A stretch of 64,000 nucleotides of DNA from Acetothermia bacterium 64_32 (lineage in GTDB: Bacteria; Bipolaricaulota; Bipolaricaulia; Bipolaricaulales; Bipolaricaulaceae). Shown piece after piece: positions 44,507-52,871 of the stretch. The DNA is taken from contig LGFI01000003.1 in assembly GCA_001508155.1 (NCBI GenBank), forward strand, positions 58,508-122,507. The letters run 5' to 3'. The position numbers and the translations under genes were made by a program. Each line of letters starts with the position of its first letter. Position 1 is the stretch's first letter. The notes under the pieces were generated by a model that saw nothing but the letters and a program-made list of their open reading frames with translations, ran no database searches and had not been told where the DNA came from.

Positions 44507-44980
44507 ATGAAGCTGGCGAGCAAGGTCTACGAGGCTTTTAAGGACGACGAAGAAAAGGCTCGGGTCCTCTCGGAGGTGATCGAGGAGCTCGAGGCCCGGC
44601 TGGCTCCTCTGGGGGATGTGGCCACAAGGGGAGACCTTGAGGTCACCAAGCTCACCCTGCAAAGGGAGATCGAAGTGGTGCGGGGAGAAGTGGAGCAGGT
44701 GAGGCTTTCCCTGCAGAAGGAAATAGAGCAGGTGCGGGGAGAGGTGCAGGAAGTGAGGCTTTCCCTGCAGAAGGAAATAGAGCAGGTGCGGGGAGAAGTG
44801 GAGCAGGTGAGGCTTTCCCTCCAGAAGGAAATAGAGCAGGTGCGGGGAGAGGTGCAGGAAGTGAGGCTTTCCCTGCAGAAGGAGATCGAGCGGGTGAAGG
44901 GGAGCGTCGTAAAGTGGGTAGCTGGGCTTCTTGTGGTCCAAACCGGGGTCATCGTGTCCATAATCACCCTCCTCAGATAG
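44507..44980 (+). CDS. Repeat-built coiled-coil protein with C-terminal membrane anchor
   Basis: 157 residues. After an N-terminal helix (residues 1-45) come about five 18-residue repeats of the type VRLSLQKEIEQVRGEVEQ, alternating EVEQ and EVQE, forming a continuous charged coiled coil. A C-terminal hydrophobic helix (WVAGLLVVQTGVIVSIITLLR) anchors it to the membrane. It resembles the DUF1640/CCDC90-like bacterial coiled-coil proteins in layout. Function unknown; no clear ribosome-binding site, so it may be leaderless. It stands alone between the DUF362 and LacI genes. Confidence 0.7.
   Translation: MKLASKVYEAFKDDEEKARVLSEVIEELEARLAPLGDVATRGDLEVTKLTLQREIEVVRGEVEQVRLSLQKEIEQVRGEVQEVRLSLQKEIEQVRGEVEQVRLSLQKEIEQVRGEVQEVRLSLQKEIERVKGSVVKWVAGLLVVQTGVIVSIITLLR
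44699..44903 (+). repeat. Tandem 54-bp repeats inside the coiled-coil gene
   Basis: Units start at 44699, 44753, 44807 and 44861, nearly identical at DNA level, with alternating GAAGTGGAGCAG and GAGGTGCAGGAA ends (a 108-bp higher-order period). A degenerate unit precedes them at 44645. The low divergence implies recent duplication or gene conversion. Confidence 0.9.
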
Positions 44981-44989
44981 CCTAGAGCC

Positions 44990-45190
44990 CGGGGCGTTCC
45001 CGACCCAACGATTATGTGGTAAATTTTTTCTTCGTGTGTCCTTGCTTTTGTAGTCAAGCAAAGCCGCTGAGGGTGCCCTTAAGCGGGGGAGCCCCTAAGG
45101 AACGAGGATAGTCAAGCAGGTCTTTCAGCAAGCGAGCAAGGCAGCTTTAAGACGTCGATTGCAGACCAGCTGCGGATTTAAGGATTGCCC
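44990..45190 (+). other. Non-coding stretch with hairpins between the coiled-coil gene and lacI
   Basis: No convincing gene is seen. It contains a stem formed by CCGCT...AGCGG enclosing AGGG/CCCT near 45064-45086, directly followed by GGGGAGCCCC, and two copies of TAGTCAAGCA (ending at 45060 and at 45118). It could be a small RNA or a mosaic of decayed sequence. Confidence 0.3.
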
Positions 45191-45219
45191 TTGACAGAGA
45201 GGCCCTCGCACCCTATAAT
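45191..45219 (+). promoter_or_regulatory. Promoter of the pentose-type operon
   Basis: TTGACA (45191-45196) and TATAAT (45214-45219), both consensus, are spaced by 17 bases. Confidence 0.9.
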
Positions 45220-45224
45220 CTGAC

Positions 45225-45247
45225 AACGTTAACGGGAAGGTTAACGG
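45225..45247 (+). promoter_or_regulatory. LacI operator of the pentose-type operon
   Basis: AACGTTAACGG, a palindromic CGTTAACG core, is followed by a second TTAACGG half, all between the -10 box and the lacI ATG at 45251. This fits autorepression by the downstream LacI protein. Confidence 0.7.
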
Positions 45248-45250
45248 ACG

Positions 45251-46246
45251 ATGAAGCGGGTGACGTTGAAGGACGTGGCGCTTGAGGCCGGGGTGTCCAT
45301 CAACACGGCGTCCCGGGCTTTAAACAACAAACCCGAGATCAGCCCCGAGACCAAGGAAAAGGTCCTTAAGGTGGCTCAGAGCCTCGGCTATCGCCCCAAC
45401 CGACTGGCGCGCGCCCTGAGGTCCAACAAGACCGGAACCATCGGGGTGATCGTGGGAGATATAGCGAACCCTTACTTCTCAATGCTTGTCAGAGGAATCG
45501 AGAGGACCGCAAGGCAGTTCGACTACAGCGTGATCCTCCAGGGTACGGATGAGGACTACGACCGGGAAGAGGAAGCCATCGAGATAGCTCTGGCCGAACA
45601 GGTGGATGGGATCCTGATCACCCCGACCCAGAAGGGCACCGACACCATCGAGGAACTCGTGGCAAGCGGGACCCCCTTTGTGCTCATGTCTCGCTACTTC
45701 AAGGAGCTGGATACTGACTATGTGGTGATGGACGACCGAAGGGGAGGCTTCCTTGCCACCGAACACCTAATTCAGAGGGGACACAGGCGAATTGCCATCC
45801 TGAACGGACCCCTGCATATATCCAGCGCCATTGAACGCTACGAGGGATATCTACAAGCCTTCAAGCGCTACGGGCTTGACCCGGATAAGGCTTTGGTGGC
45901 AGAAGGGTGTCTGACCGTGGAGGACGGTTACCGGGCAGCCCTTTGTCTGCTGGATGGCCCTGAAAGGCCAACAGCGGTGTTCGCCTTTTCCGACTTCGTG
46001 GCCTTCGGGGTTCTAAGGGCGGCGAACGAACTGGACCTCAGGGTGCCGGATGACCTCGCAGTGGTGGGGTTCGACGACACCTTGTTTGGGGTTTGCATGA
46101 GGCCACCTTTGACCACAGTGGGAGGGAGCCCAGAGGGTTTGGGCGAACAAGCTGCCCGGCTTTTGTTTGACAGGGTGGACAGGGGACAAACGGATCCCGT
46201 CAAGCTACGGCTTCCCGTACGGCTGGTGCAGAGAAAGTCTACCTAA
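45251..46246 (+). CDS. LacI family regulator heading the pentose-type operon
   Basis: 331 residues: DNA-binding part VTLKDVALEAGVSINTASRALNNKPEISPETKEKVLKVAQSLGYRPNRLARALRSNKTGTIGVIVGDIANPYFS and an effector domain with FVLMSRYFKELDTDYVVMDDRRGGFLATEHLIQRGHRRIAILNGPLHISSA. It is a paralogue of the regulator at 52932, sharing the same domain borders and the GPLHISSA segment. Being first in the operon behind its operator, it most likely represses its own operon and releases on binding a sugar imported by the RbsABC-type system downstream. Confidence 0.93.
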   Translation: MKRVTLKDVALEAGVSINTASRALNNKPEISPETKEKVLKVAQSLGYRPNRLARALRSNKTGTIGVIVGDIANPYFSMLVRGIERTARQFDYSVILQGTDEDYDREEEAIEIALAEQVDGILITPTQKGTDTIEELVASGTPFVLMSRYFKELDTDYVVMDDRRGGFLATEHLIQRGHRRIAILNGPLHISSAIERYEGYLQAFKRYGLDPDKALVAEGCLTVEDGYRAALCLLDGPERPTAVFAFSDFVAFGVLRAANELDLRVPDDLAVVGFDDTLFGVCMRPPLTTVGGSPEGLGEQAARLLFDRVDRGQTDPVKLRLPVRLVQRKST

Positions 46247-46272
46247 AAAGAGGGGGTGATGCACCGATAGTA

Positions 46273-46290
46273 ATAGTAGCAAACTACTAT
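46273..46290 (+). other. Small stem-loop before the binding-protein gene
   Basis: ATAGTAG and CTACTAT enclose a CAAA loop between lacI and the binding-protein gene. It may mark an mRNA processing or stability site that uncouples expression of the two genes. Confidence 0.35.
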
Positions 46291-46333
46291 GGGAGGAGTT
46301 GCAGGTGAAGTACTTCAAGAGGAGGTGGGAAGC

Positions 46334-47350
46334 ATGAAGCGGATAGCTTTTCTAGGCTTGTTGGCTCTTCTCGGTGGGCTTTTGGCGTTTCCAGCCCTAG
46401 GGGCGCACGAGAAGACCGAGCTGGGCTGGGAATACACCGAACCCCTGGAGATCTACTTCTTCTGTGGTGGCCCTCCGGGGGGGACCTTCGCCACCGTGGT
46501 ATATAACGGTGCCAGAGCTGCGGCCGAGATCCTGGGGGATCGCGTGAGGGTACACTATGTGTGGTCGGACTGGAACCCGCACAAGATGGTCTCCCAGTTC
46601 CAGGAAGCAGTGGCAGCTAACCCTGACGCCATCTGCGTCATGGGCCACCCAGGGGTGGAAGCCCTGGCCCCGTTCGTGGAGGAGGCTGAGGCCAAGGGAA
46701 TAATCGTCACCAGTCAGAATGTAACATTGCCCGAGCTTGAAGAAAAGTTTCGTGTAAACGGTTTTGGTTATGTAGGCCAGGAGTTGTACGCCTCAGGGTA
46801 CATGCTGGGTAAGGCTGCAGCTGAGCGAGCAGGACTTAAGGAGGGCGACCGGGCAATGGTCTGGGGCCTTCTGCGGGAACCGACCCGTGGGCTTCGCACC
46901 AAAGGGGCCATCGACGCCTTGGAGGAGAAGGGGGTCGTGGTCGACTACATCGAGATCTCCCCTGAGGTGGATGCCGATGCCTCGGCCGGGATCCCCATCT
47001 TCGTAGGGTACATGCAAAAGCACCCCGATTGTAAGTTCGTGATCACCGACCACGGACAGCTCACTGCCACCCTCCCCACCTATCTGCGGGAGGCAGGGCT
47101 TGGGCCTGACGATGTGTTCGGCGCCGGCTTCGACCTCGCCCCACCGACCCTGGAAGGCATCGACTCCGGCTACGTGGACCTCGTCCATTCCCAGCAGCCG
47201 TTCCTTCAGGGGTTCCTCCCCATCTTCCAGGTCTACCTCACCGCCAAGTACAAGATCGCTGGACTTCATATCGACACCGGAATCGGGCTCATCGACAAGT
47301 CTAACGTCGGGCCAATCCGGGCCCTGGTGGAGAAGGGCCTTGCCGGATAA
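46334..47350 (+). CDS. Sugar ABC transporter substrate-binding protein (RbsB/CUT2 type)
   Basis: 338 residues. The signal peptide MKRIAFLGLLALLGGLLAFPALGA precedes YTEPLEIYFFCGGPPGGTFATVVYNGARAAAEILGDRVRVHYVWSDWNPHKMVSQFQEAVAANPDAICVMGHPGVEALAPFVEEAEAKGI, the peripla_BP_4 fold of ribose/xylose-type binding proteins. It delivers a monosaccharide to the permease at 48209. AGGAGGTGGG lies before the ATG at 46334. A strong terminator-like hairpin follows, which should keep it more abundant than the other components. Confidence 0.88.
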   Translation: MKRIAFLGLLALLGGLLAFPALGAHEKTELGWEYTEPLEIYFFCGGPPGGTFATVVYNGARAAAEILGDRVRVHYVWSDWNPHKMVSQFQEAVAANPDAICVMGHPGVEALAPFVEEAEAKGIIVTSQNVTLPELEEKFRVNGFGYVGQELYASGYMLGKAAAERAGLKEGDRAMVWGLLREPTRGLRTKGAIDALEEKGVVVDYIEISPEVDADASAGIPIFVGYMQKHPDCKFVITDHGQLTATLPTYLREAGLGPDDVFGAGFDLAPPTLEGIDSGYVDLVHSQQPFLQGFLPIFQVYLTAKYKIAGLHIDTGIGLIDKSNVGPIRALVEKGLAG

Positions 47351-47361
47351 CAGCGGCCCTA

Positions 47362-47392
47362 AAGGGGCGGGGCAGAAGCCCCGCCCCTTTTT
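47362..47392 (+). terminator. Intrinsic terminator/attenuator after the binding-protein gene
   Basis: A perfect 12-bp stem (47362-47373 with 47378-47389) with an AGAA loop is followed by a run of T, the classical form, inside the operon 19 bases before the ATPase gene. It probably lowers expression of downstream genes relative to the binding protein. Confidence 0.85.
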
Positions 47393-47410
47393 CTTGCGGA
47401 GGTGGTGGAC

Positions 47411-48196
47411 ATGCCACTGGTCGAAATGAAGGACATTCACAAGTACTTCGGCCGGGTCGTAGCCCTGCGAGGGGTTGACTTCTCAGTCGGGGAAAACGAG
47501 GTTGTGGGATTGATCGGCGACAACGGGGCAGGTAAATCCACCTTGATCAAGATCTTGAGTGGGGTGTTCCCTCCCACCAAGGGCGAGATATTCATCAAAG
47601 GACAGAAAATCGACCTCCACCGGTACTCCGTGCGCGAAGCGCACCGCATGGGGATAGAGACGGTGTTCCAGGAACAGGCCCTGGGGGTCAAACAGGCCAT
47701 ATGGCGAAATCTCTTCTTGGGGCGAGAGCCGGTTAACCGTCTCGGTTTCTTGAAGCTGGACACGGCATGGAATGAGACCCACCGGATGATGCGGGAGATG
47801 CTTGGCTTTCGCGGGGGAGGGGTATCCCCTGACGCCTCCGTGCGCACGCTTTCCGGCGGGGAACGGCAAGGCATCGCCATCGGCCGTGCTATGTACTTTG
47901 ATGCAAATCTAGTTATACTGGATGAACCTACCCGTGCCCTCTCAGTGCAAGAAGTCCGGAAGGTACTGAACTTCATCCTAAAGCTTAAAGAAAATGGAAA
48001 ATCCTGTGTGTACATTTCTCATACCATCGCCAATGTGTATTCGGTATCAGACCGTTTTGTAATACTCGATCGGGGGCAGGTGGTGGGGGAGTACCTCAGG
48101 GACGAGATCTCAGAGGAAGAACTCAACGAGACGTTGGTCAAGCTGCATGAAGCACGATTGGTCAGGGGAGAGGAGCCACCTGCGAAGCTCAATTGA
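47411..48196 (+). CDS. Sugar ABC transporter ATP-binding protein (single-domain CUT2 type)
   Basis: About 261 residues with one ATPase domain: IGDNGAGKSTLIKILSGVFPPTKGEI (Walker A), VFQEQALGVKQAIWRNLFLGREP, LSGGERQGIAIGRAMYFDANLVILDEPTRALS (signature, Walker B) and SHTIANVYSVSDRFVIL. Most RbsA/MglA ATPases are double, so this is the single-domain FrcA-like type and should act as a homodimer. The ATG at 47411 follows GGAGGTGG. It lies 12 bases before the permease gene. Confidence 0.9.
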   Translation: MPLVEMKDIHKYFGRVVALRGVDFSVGENEVVGLIGDNGAGKSTLIKILSGVFPPTKGEIFIKGQKIDLHRYSVREAHRMGIETVFQEQALGVKQAIWRNLFLGREPVNRLGFLKLDTAWNETHRMMREMLGFRGGGVSPDASVRTLSGGERQGIAIGRAMYFDANLVILDEPTRALSVQEVRKVLNFILKLKENGKSCVYISHTIANVYSVSDRFVILDRGQVVGEYLRDEISEEELNETLVKLHEARLVRGEEPPAKLN

Positions 48197-48208
48197 CTGG
48201 GGGAAAAA

Positions 48209-49174
48209 ATGGAGGAAAGAAGGTTTCAGCTCGGCCGCTATAAGATGCAACTGGGCCTCATCACGATCTTCTGCCTTGTAATACTGTTCTTCATCCTCAC
48301 CAGCCCCACGGTCTTCCTCAGGCCCACTATCTACCTTGCCTACCTCACCACCATCCCGTTTGTAGGGATAATGGCACTCGGCCTCACGTTCGTGCTGGCC
48401 AGCGGGGAGATCGACCTCTCTTTCCCCTCGGTAATGGCGTTCGCAGGCTACGTGTGCGCTGTGGCCATCGACACAACAGGGAGCATCACTCTTGGGCTAC
48501 TGGCCGGTTTGGCCAGCGGCGCCCTGATCGGAAGCCTAAACGGACTTGTAGTCAGGAAGATTGGTGTACCATCTATTGTCGTGACATTGGGAATGAGTTT
48601 TTTGATAAGAGGGGCGGTAAACTTGCTTTCTCAGGGCCTTGGAAAATCGCTTACTTTCCTCCAGGGAACGCCTTGGCATACGGTTCTGGTGGGCAAGGTA
48701 GGGGGTAAGTTCCCAGCTCATGCCATTTGGTTTGTAGCCCTGACGGTGTTGTTTTGGTTTATACTTTACCGCCACCGCTTTGGAAATCACGTGCTTTTCT
48801 CCGGAGACAACGAGGATGCGGCGCGTATGATGGGCGTGAACGTTGATAGAGTAAAGATAATGGTTTTTGCCCTAATGGGCGTGATGGCCGCCTTCGCCGG
48901 CCTCATCGACAGCTTCCGGCTTCTCAAGTGGTGGCCGACCATGGGGGAGGGGTTCATGCTCACCACCATGGCCAGCGCGTTCGTGGGTGGGACTTCCATG
49001 TTCGGAGGCGAAGCTACAATATTCGGGACATTCATCGGCGCGTTTCTTATAGGTTCGCTGGAGGCCGGGATAGTAGCGGCCGGGCTGTCCGGGTTCTGGA
49101 CCCAGTTCATCTACGGGCTCCTGATCCTCATCGCAGTGACGGTGCATACCGTGCTCAGGAAAGGAAAGGTTTAA
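48209..49174 (+). CDS. Sugar ABC transporter permease (RbsC/CUT2 type)
   Basis: A 321-residue membrane protein with about ten hydrophobic segments and the CUT2 features GIMALGLTFVLASGEIDLSFPSVMAFAGYVCAVAI and SGALIGSLNGLVVRKIGVPSIVVTLGMSFLIRGAVNL. The loop GDNEDAARMMGVNVDRVKIMVFALMGVMAAFAGL is the ATPase-coupling segment of RbsC-like permeases. It forms a homodimeric channel. The central part (48540-48900) is visibly more AT-rich than nearby genes. Confidence 0.92.
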   Translation: MEERRFQLGRYKMQLGLITIFCLVILFFILTSPTVFLRPTIYLAYLTTIPFVGIMALGLTFVLASGEIDLSFPSVMAFAGYVCAVAIDTTGSITLGLLAGLASGALIGSLNGLVVRKIGVPSIVVTLGMSFLIRGAVNLLSQGLGKSLTFLQGTPWHTVLVGKVGGKFPAHAIWFVALTVLFWFILYRHRFGNHVLFSGDNEDAARMMGVNVDRVKIMVFALMGVMAAFAGLIDSFRLLKWWPTMGEGFMLTTMASAFVGGTSMFGGEATIFGTFIGAFLIGSLEAGIVAAGLSGFWTQFIYGLLILIAVTVHTVLRKGKV

Positions 49175-49183
49175 CCTTCAAAG

Positions 49184-49837
49184 ATGATGCTTGATGATTT
49201 GCGGCACGAAGTCTGGAACGCTTTGCTTGAGCTTCCCCGGAGCGGTTTAGTACAGGGCACAAGCGGGAACGTGAGCGGCCGCAAAGGGGACCTCGTCGTC
49301 ATCAAGCCGAGCGGCGTCCCCTATGACAAGCTACGCCCAGAAGACCTGGTGGTGGTGGACCTCGAGGGGAATGTGGTAGAAGGTTCTTTGAAGCCCTCGG
49401 TGGACACCCCTGCGCACCTTGAGATTTATAAAGCCATCCCGGACGTAGGCGGCGTGGTCCACACCCACTCCACCTACGCCACCGTGTTCGCCGTTCTTGG
49501 CCGGGAACTCCCAGTCTACACCACCGAGCTCGCAGACTTCTTCGGAGGGCCGATCCCGATTTCCGAATACGTCCCTCCAGGCGACCGGGGAATCGGCCTC
49601 CAGTTCGCCAGGAAAACCAGGCCGGGGCGGTACCGGGCGCTCATCATGCGGTCCCACGGGGTATTCACGGCCGGGAAGACCCCGGCCGATGCGGTCAAGG
49701 CCGCCGTGATCGTGGAACACAGCGCCAAGATCGCCTGCCTCGCCGAACTTCTGGGCAAGCCCTCTCCCCTTCCCCCTGACGAGATAGAGAAACTCCACGA
49801 GAGGTATATCGGTGGATACGGCCAAAGAAAGGAGTAG
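49184..49837 (+). CDS. Class II aldolase/L-ribulose-5-phosphate 4-epimerase family protein
   Basis: A 217-residue zinc enzyme: VQGTSGNVSGRKGDLVVIKPSGVPYDKLRPEDLVVVDLEGNVVEG, SVDTPAHLEIYKAIPDVGGVVHTHSTYATVFA (two metal histidines), ADFFGGPIPISEYVPPG and MRSHGVFTAGKTPADAVKAAVIVEHSAKIA (third histidine). The pattern is closest to AraD (epimerase) but cannot be separated with certainty from FucA/RhaD-type aldolases. With the kinase and isomerase following, L-ribulose-5-phosphate to D-xylulose-5-phosphate is a natural guess. Confidence 0.85.
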   Translation: MMLDDLRHEVWNALLELPRSGLVQGTSGNVSGRKGDLVVIKPSGVPYDKLRPEDLVVVDLEGNVVEGSLKPSVDTPAHLEIYKAIPDVGGVVHTHSTYATVFAVLGRELPVYTTELADFFGGPIPISEYVPPGDRGIGLQFARKTRPGRYRALIMRSHGVFTAGKTPADAVKAAVIVEHSAKIACLAELLGKPSPLPPDEIEKLHERYIGGYGQRKE

Positions 49838-49840
49838 AAG

Positions 49841-51394
49841 ATGGCAAAAAACTACCTCATCGGGGTGGATATCGGAACCCAGGGAACCAAGGCTGTGGTC
49901 GTCTCAAAGGAAGGCGAGGTCTTAGGAGTTGGGTTTGAGGAATACCAAGTGGAGCAGCCCCGGCCCTCTTGGGCCGAAGGGTGGCCCCAGGTATGGGAGG
50001 AGGCCACCTACCACGCGATACACGGCGCGGTGGCCCGGGCAGGCGTTTCCCCCACCGACATCGCCGCCATCTGCATAAGCGGACTTTACGGGGGCTCTGG
50101 GGTGCCTGTAGACCGGGACCTGAAACCCTTGAGGCCTTGCCTTATTTGGATGGACCGCCGGGCCACCGAGGAGGTCCGCTGGGTCAAAGAGAACATCGAT
50201 CTGGAAAAGCTTTTCCGGATAACCGGGAATTACGTGGATACCTACTTCGGCTATACGAAGATACTGTGGATTAAAAACCACGAACCGGAGATTTGGAAGC
50301 GTGTTTGGAAGTTCATTCCCCCCTCTAGCTACGTGGAACTGCGGCTCACGGGGGAGCTTGCGGTGGACTTCTCTTCCGCGGGCAATCTCGGAGGGGTTTT
50401 CGATATCTACCGGCTTTCCTGGTCCGAGGAGATGGCCGAGGCCTTGGGGATTCCTCTGGAGCTTTTGCCGGAGCGGCTCGTCCCCTCTACCGAAGTCATC
50501 GGGGAGCTCACGTCGGAAGCAGCAAAGCGTTGCAGGCTTGTGGCCGGGATTCCGGTGGTGGCAGGGGGGATCGATGCCCCCATGGCTACCTTGAGCGCCG
50601 GGGCGGTGGAGCCGGGGGACAACGTGGCCATGATGGGGACCTCCACCTGCTGGGGGGTGGTGCATCGGGGAGAGGGGCTTTCCCCGGACCTCGTTTCCAT
50701 GCCCCATGTAGTGAACCCAAGAGAGGAGATCTACACCTGGGGGGGATCTGCCACCTCCGGGGCGTTGATCCGCTGGTTCCGTGATCGGCTGGGCCAAACG
50801 GAAGTGGAGGCCGGCAAGAAACTGGAGCTTGATCCTTACCGGCTTTTGGATCTCAAGGCTGAGGAAATCCCCCCTGGAAGTGAGGGGCTCCTTGTGCTCC
50901 CTTACTTTATGGGGGAACGCGCCCCCCTATGGGACCCCAAGGCCCGGGGCACCCTGGTCGGCCTCACCCTATACCACACCAAGGCCCACCTCTACCGGGC
51001 CCTCATGGAGGCGGCGGCCTACAGCCTCCGGCACAGCATCGAAACCGGCAAAGAGTGCGGCCTCAGGATCAAGGAGGAGACGCGGGTGGTGGGGGGAGTG
51101 GCCAAATCCAAGCTTTGGACCCAGATCCTGGCCGACGTCGCCGGAAAGCCCATCCTGATCCCCGGGGGGAACGTGGAAGCCCCCCTGGCGGATGCCTTGA
51201 TCGCCGGCATAGGCATCGGCCTGATCCCAGACCACCAACGAATCGTCGATTGGATCGGGACGGTAAAGCGGGTTGAACCCCGAGAAGAGGTCCATGCTAA
51301 ATACGACCGTTATTATCAGCTGTACCGGAAGCTTTATCAGGATATCAGGGAGACCATGCATGAGCTCGTCGACCTCGAAGGAGGTGAGATATGA
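49841..51394 (+). CDS. FGGY family carbohydrate kinase
   Basis: 517 residues. YLIGVDIGTQGTKAVVVSKEG opens the first actin-like domain, with SGLYGGSGVPVDRDLKPLRPCLIWMDRRATEEV as the sugar-binding region. The second domain has AMMGTSTCWGVV, LPYFMGERAPLWDPKARGTLVGLTLYHTKAHLYRALMEAAAYSLRH and VVGGVAKSKLWTQILADVAGKPI. It phosphorylates a ketose or polyol; xylulose-, ribulo- and fuculokinases share this layout. The gap to the epimerase-like gene is 3 bases and its 3' end overlaps the isomerase gene by 4 bases, so they belong to one pathway. Confidence 0.9.
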   Translation: MAKNYLIGVDIGTQGTKAVVVSKEGEVLGVGFEEYQVEQPRPSWAEGWPQVWEEATYHAIHGAVARAGVSPTDIAAICISGLYGGSGVPVDRDLKPLRPCLIWMDRRATEEVRWVKENIDLEKLFRITGNYVDTYFGYTKILWIKNHEPEIWKRVWKFIPPSSYVELRLTGELAVDFSSAGNLGGVFDIYRLSWSEEMAEALGIPLELLPERLVPSTEVIGELTSEAAKRCRLVAGIPVVAGGIDAPMATLSAGAVEPGDNVAMMGTSTCWGVVHRGEGLSPDLVSMPHVVNPREEIYTWGGSATSGALIRWFRDRLGQTEVEAGKKLELDPYRLLDLKAEEIPPGSEGLLVLPYFMGERAPLWDPKARGTLVGLTLYHTKAHLYRALMEAAAYSLRHSIETGKECGLRIKEETRVVGGVAKSKLWTQILADVAGKPILIPGGNVEAPLADALIAGIGIGLIPDHQRIVDWIGTVKRVEPREEVHAKYDRYYQLYRKLYQDIRETMHELVDLEGGEI

Positions 51395-52800
51395 AAAGCG
51401 ATGGACGATCCCCGGTCTTAGGGCTCCTTTTGGGAAACCGCGGTTTTTTCCCGGACGCGCTCGTGGAAGAAGGGCGGAGGAGGATGCTTTCCGTGCTCGA
51501 AGAGGCTGGGGTGAAGGTGGTGGCCCTCTCCACCGAGGACACGAAATACGGGGCGGTAGAGACCCGCGAGGACGCAGAAAAATGCGCCCGCCTTTTCCGG
51601 GTCCATGCAGATGAGCTGGATGGGATCATCGTAAGCCTTCCCAACTTCGGGGACGAGCGGGCGGCCGCGGACGCCCTGCGGCTTTCTGGGCTTGATCTTC
51701 CCATCCTTGTGCAGGCTTTCCCCGATGAACTTGACAAACTCGATCCAGCCCACCGGCGCGATGCCTTCTGCGGGAAGCTCTCCCTGTGCAACAACCTGGT
51801 CCAGTATGGCATTCCGTTTTCCGACACCACCCTCCATGTGGAAGCTCCGGAGAGCCCGGAGTTCAAGGAAGACCTCCAGCGCTTCCTCGCCGTGTGTCGG
51901 GTGGTGAAGGGGCTGAAGGGAGCCCGCCTCGGGGCGGTGGGGGCGCGCCCGGCGGCCTTCAACACGGTGCGCTATAGCGAAAAGATCCTCGAGCGACACG
52001 GAATAACCGTGGAGACCATCGACCTTTCTGAGATCATCGCCCGGGCCCAGGCGCTGGACTCGGCCTCTCAGGAGGTTTCCCGGGAGCTTTCCCACCTGAA
52101 GGAGGCCTTCCGGCCGCAAGACATCCCGGCAGAAGCCCTGGACAAGATGGCGCGGCTTTCCGTGGTGCTTCACCGGTGGATCGAGGAAAACGGGATCGAC
52201 GCCCTGGCCTTCCAGTGCTGGACGGCGATCGAGTCCCTATACGGGATCGTCCCTTGTGCGGTGATGAGCTTGCTTTCCGAAGCTGGGATCCCCAGCGCCT
52301 GTGAGACGGACGTGATGGGGGCGCTTTCCATGTACGTGCTTCAGCTTGCTGCCGCCTCCCCGGCGGCCCTCATGGACTGGAACAACAACTTCGGGGACGA
52401 TCCTGACAAGGTGATCCTCTTCCACTGCAGCAACCTCCCCTGTTCCTTCTTTGAGACCTGTAGGATGTCCTATCAGAACATCATCGCCGGGACGGTGGGG
52501 AAGGAAAATACCTACGGCACCGTTGTGGGCAGGGTGACTCCCGGGCCGGCCACGTTCCTGCGGCTTTCCACGCTCGACACGGAGGGGGTGATCGCAGGCG
52601 TGGTGACAGAAGGCAGGTTCACCGAGGATAGGGTGGACACCTTCGGGGGGTACGGGGTGGCGGAGATTCCCGGGCTCAGGGAGCTCCTGCGGAAGCTTGC
52701 GCTTAACGGGTTCGAGCACCATGTGGCCGTAACCAAGGCCCACGTGGGGGAAGCGGTGCGGGAGGCCTTGGGGACCTACCTGGGCTGGGAACTCCTTTAG
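51391..52800 (+). CDS. L-fucose isomerase-like sugar isomerase
   Basis: 469 residues of the COG2407 superfamily: LGLLLGNRGFFPDALVEEGRRRMLSVLEEAGVKVVALS, GIIVSLPNFGDERAAADALRLSGLDLPILVQAFPDE, ALAFQCWTAIESLYGIVPCAVMSLLSEAGIPSACETDVMGALSMYVLQLAAASPAALMDWNNNF (metal-binding Glu/Asp region) and a C-terminal domain ending NGFEHHVAVTKAHVGEAVREALGTYLGWELL. In this context it probably converts an aldopentose or 6-deoxyhexose to the ketose used by the kinase. It differs strongly from the isomerase-like gene at 22760. Confidence 0.85.
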   Translation: MKSDGRSPVLGLLLGNRGFFPDALVEEGRRRMLSVLEEAGVKVVALSTEDTKYGAVETREDAEKCARLFRVHADELDGIIVSLPNFGDERAAADALRLSGLDLPILVQAFPDELDKLDPAHRRDAFCGKLSLCNNLVQYGIPFSDTTLHVEAPESPEFKEDLQRFLAVCRVVKGLKGARLGAVGARPAAFNTVRYSEKILERHGITVETIDLSEIIARAQALDSASQEVSRELSHLKEAFRPQDIPAEALDKMARLSVVLHRWIEENGIDALAFQCWTAIESLYGIVPCAVMSLLSEAGIPSACETDVMGALSMYVLQLAAASPAALMDWNNNFGDDPDKVILFHCSNLPCSFFETCRMSYQNIIAGTVGKENTYGTVVGRVTPGPATFLRLSTLDTEGVIAGVVTEGRFTEDRVDTFGGYGVAEIPGLRELLRKLALNGFEHHVAVTKAHVGEAVREALGTYLGWELL

Positions 52801-52828
52801 GGTACGGGCCGATTTTGCCGACGCAGTC

Positions 52829-52860
52829 ACGCCCTGGCCTTCCAGGGCGTCTCTTCTTTT
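52829..52860 (+). terminator. Intrinsic terminator of the pentose-type operon
   Basis: ACGCCCTGG, loop CCTT, CCAGGGCGT, then CTCTTCTTTT: a perfect 9-bp stem with a T-rich tail, 28 bases after the isomerase stop. Confidence 0.85.
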
Positions 52861-52871
52861 AGCTCAATGAC

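Noticed and set aside
44699..44903. CRISPR-like repeat array
   Set aside because: Units are contiguous 54-bp coding repeats without spacers and encode a coiled coil.
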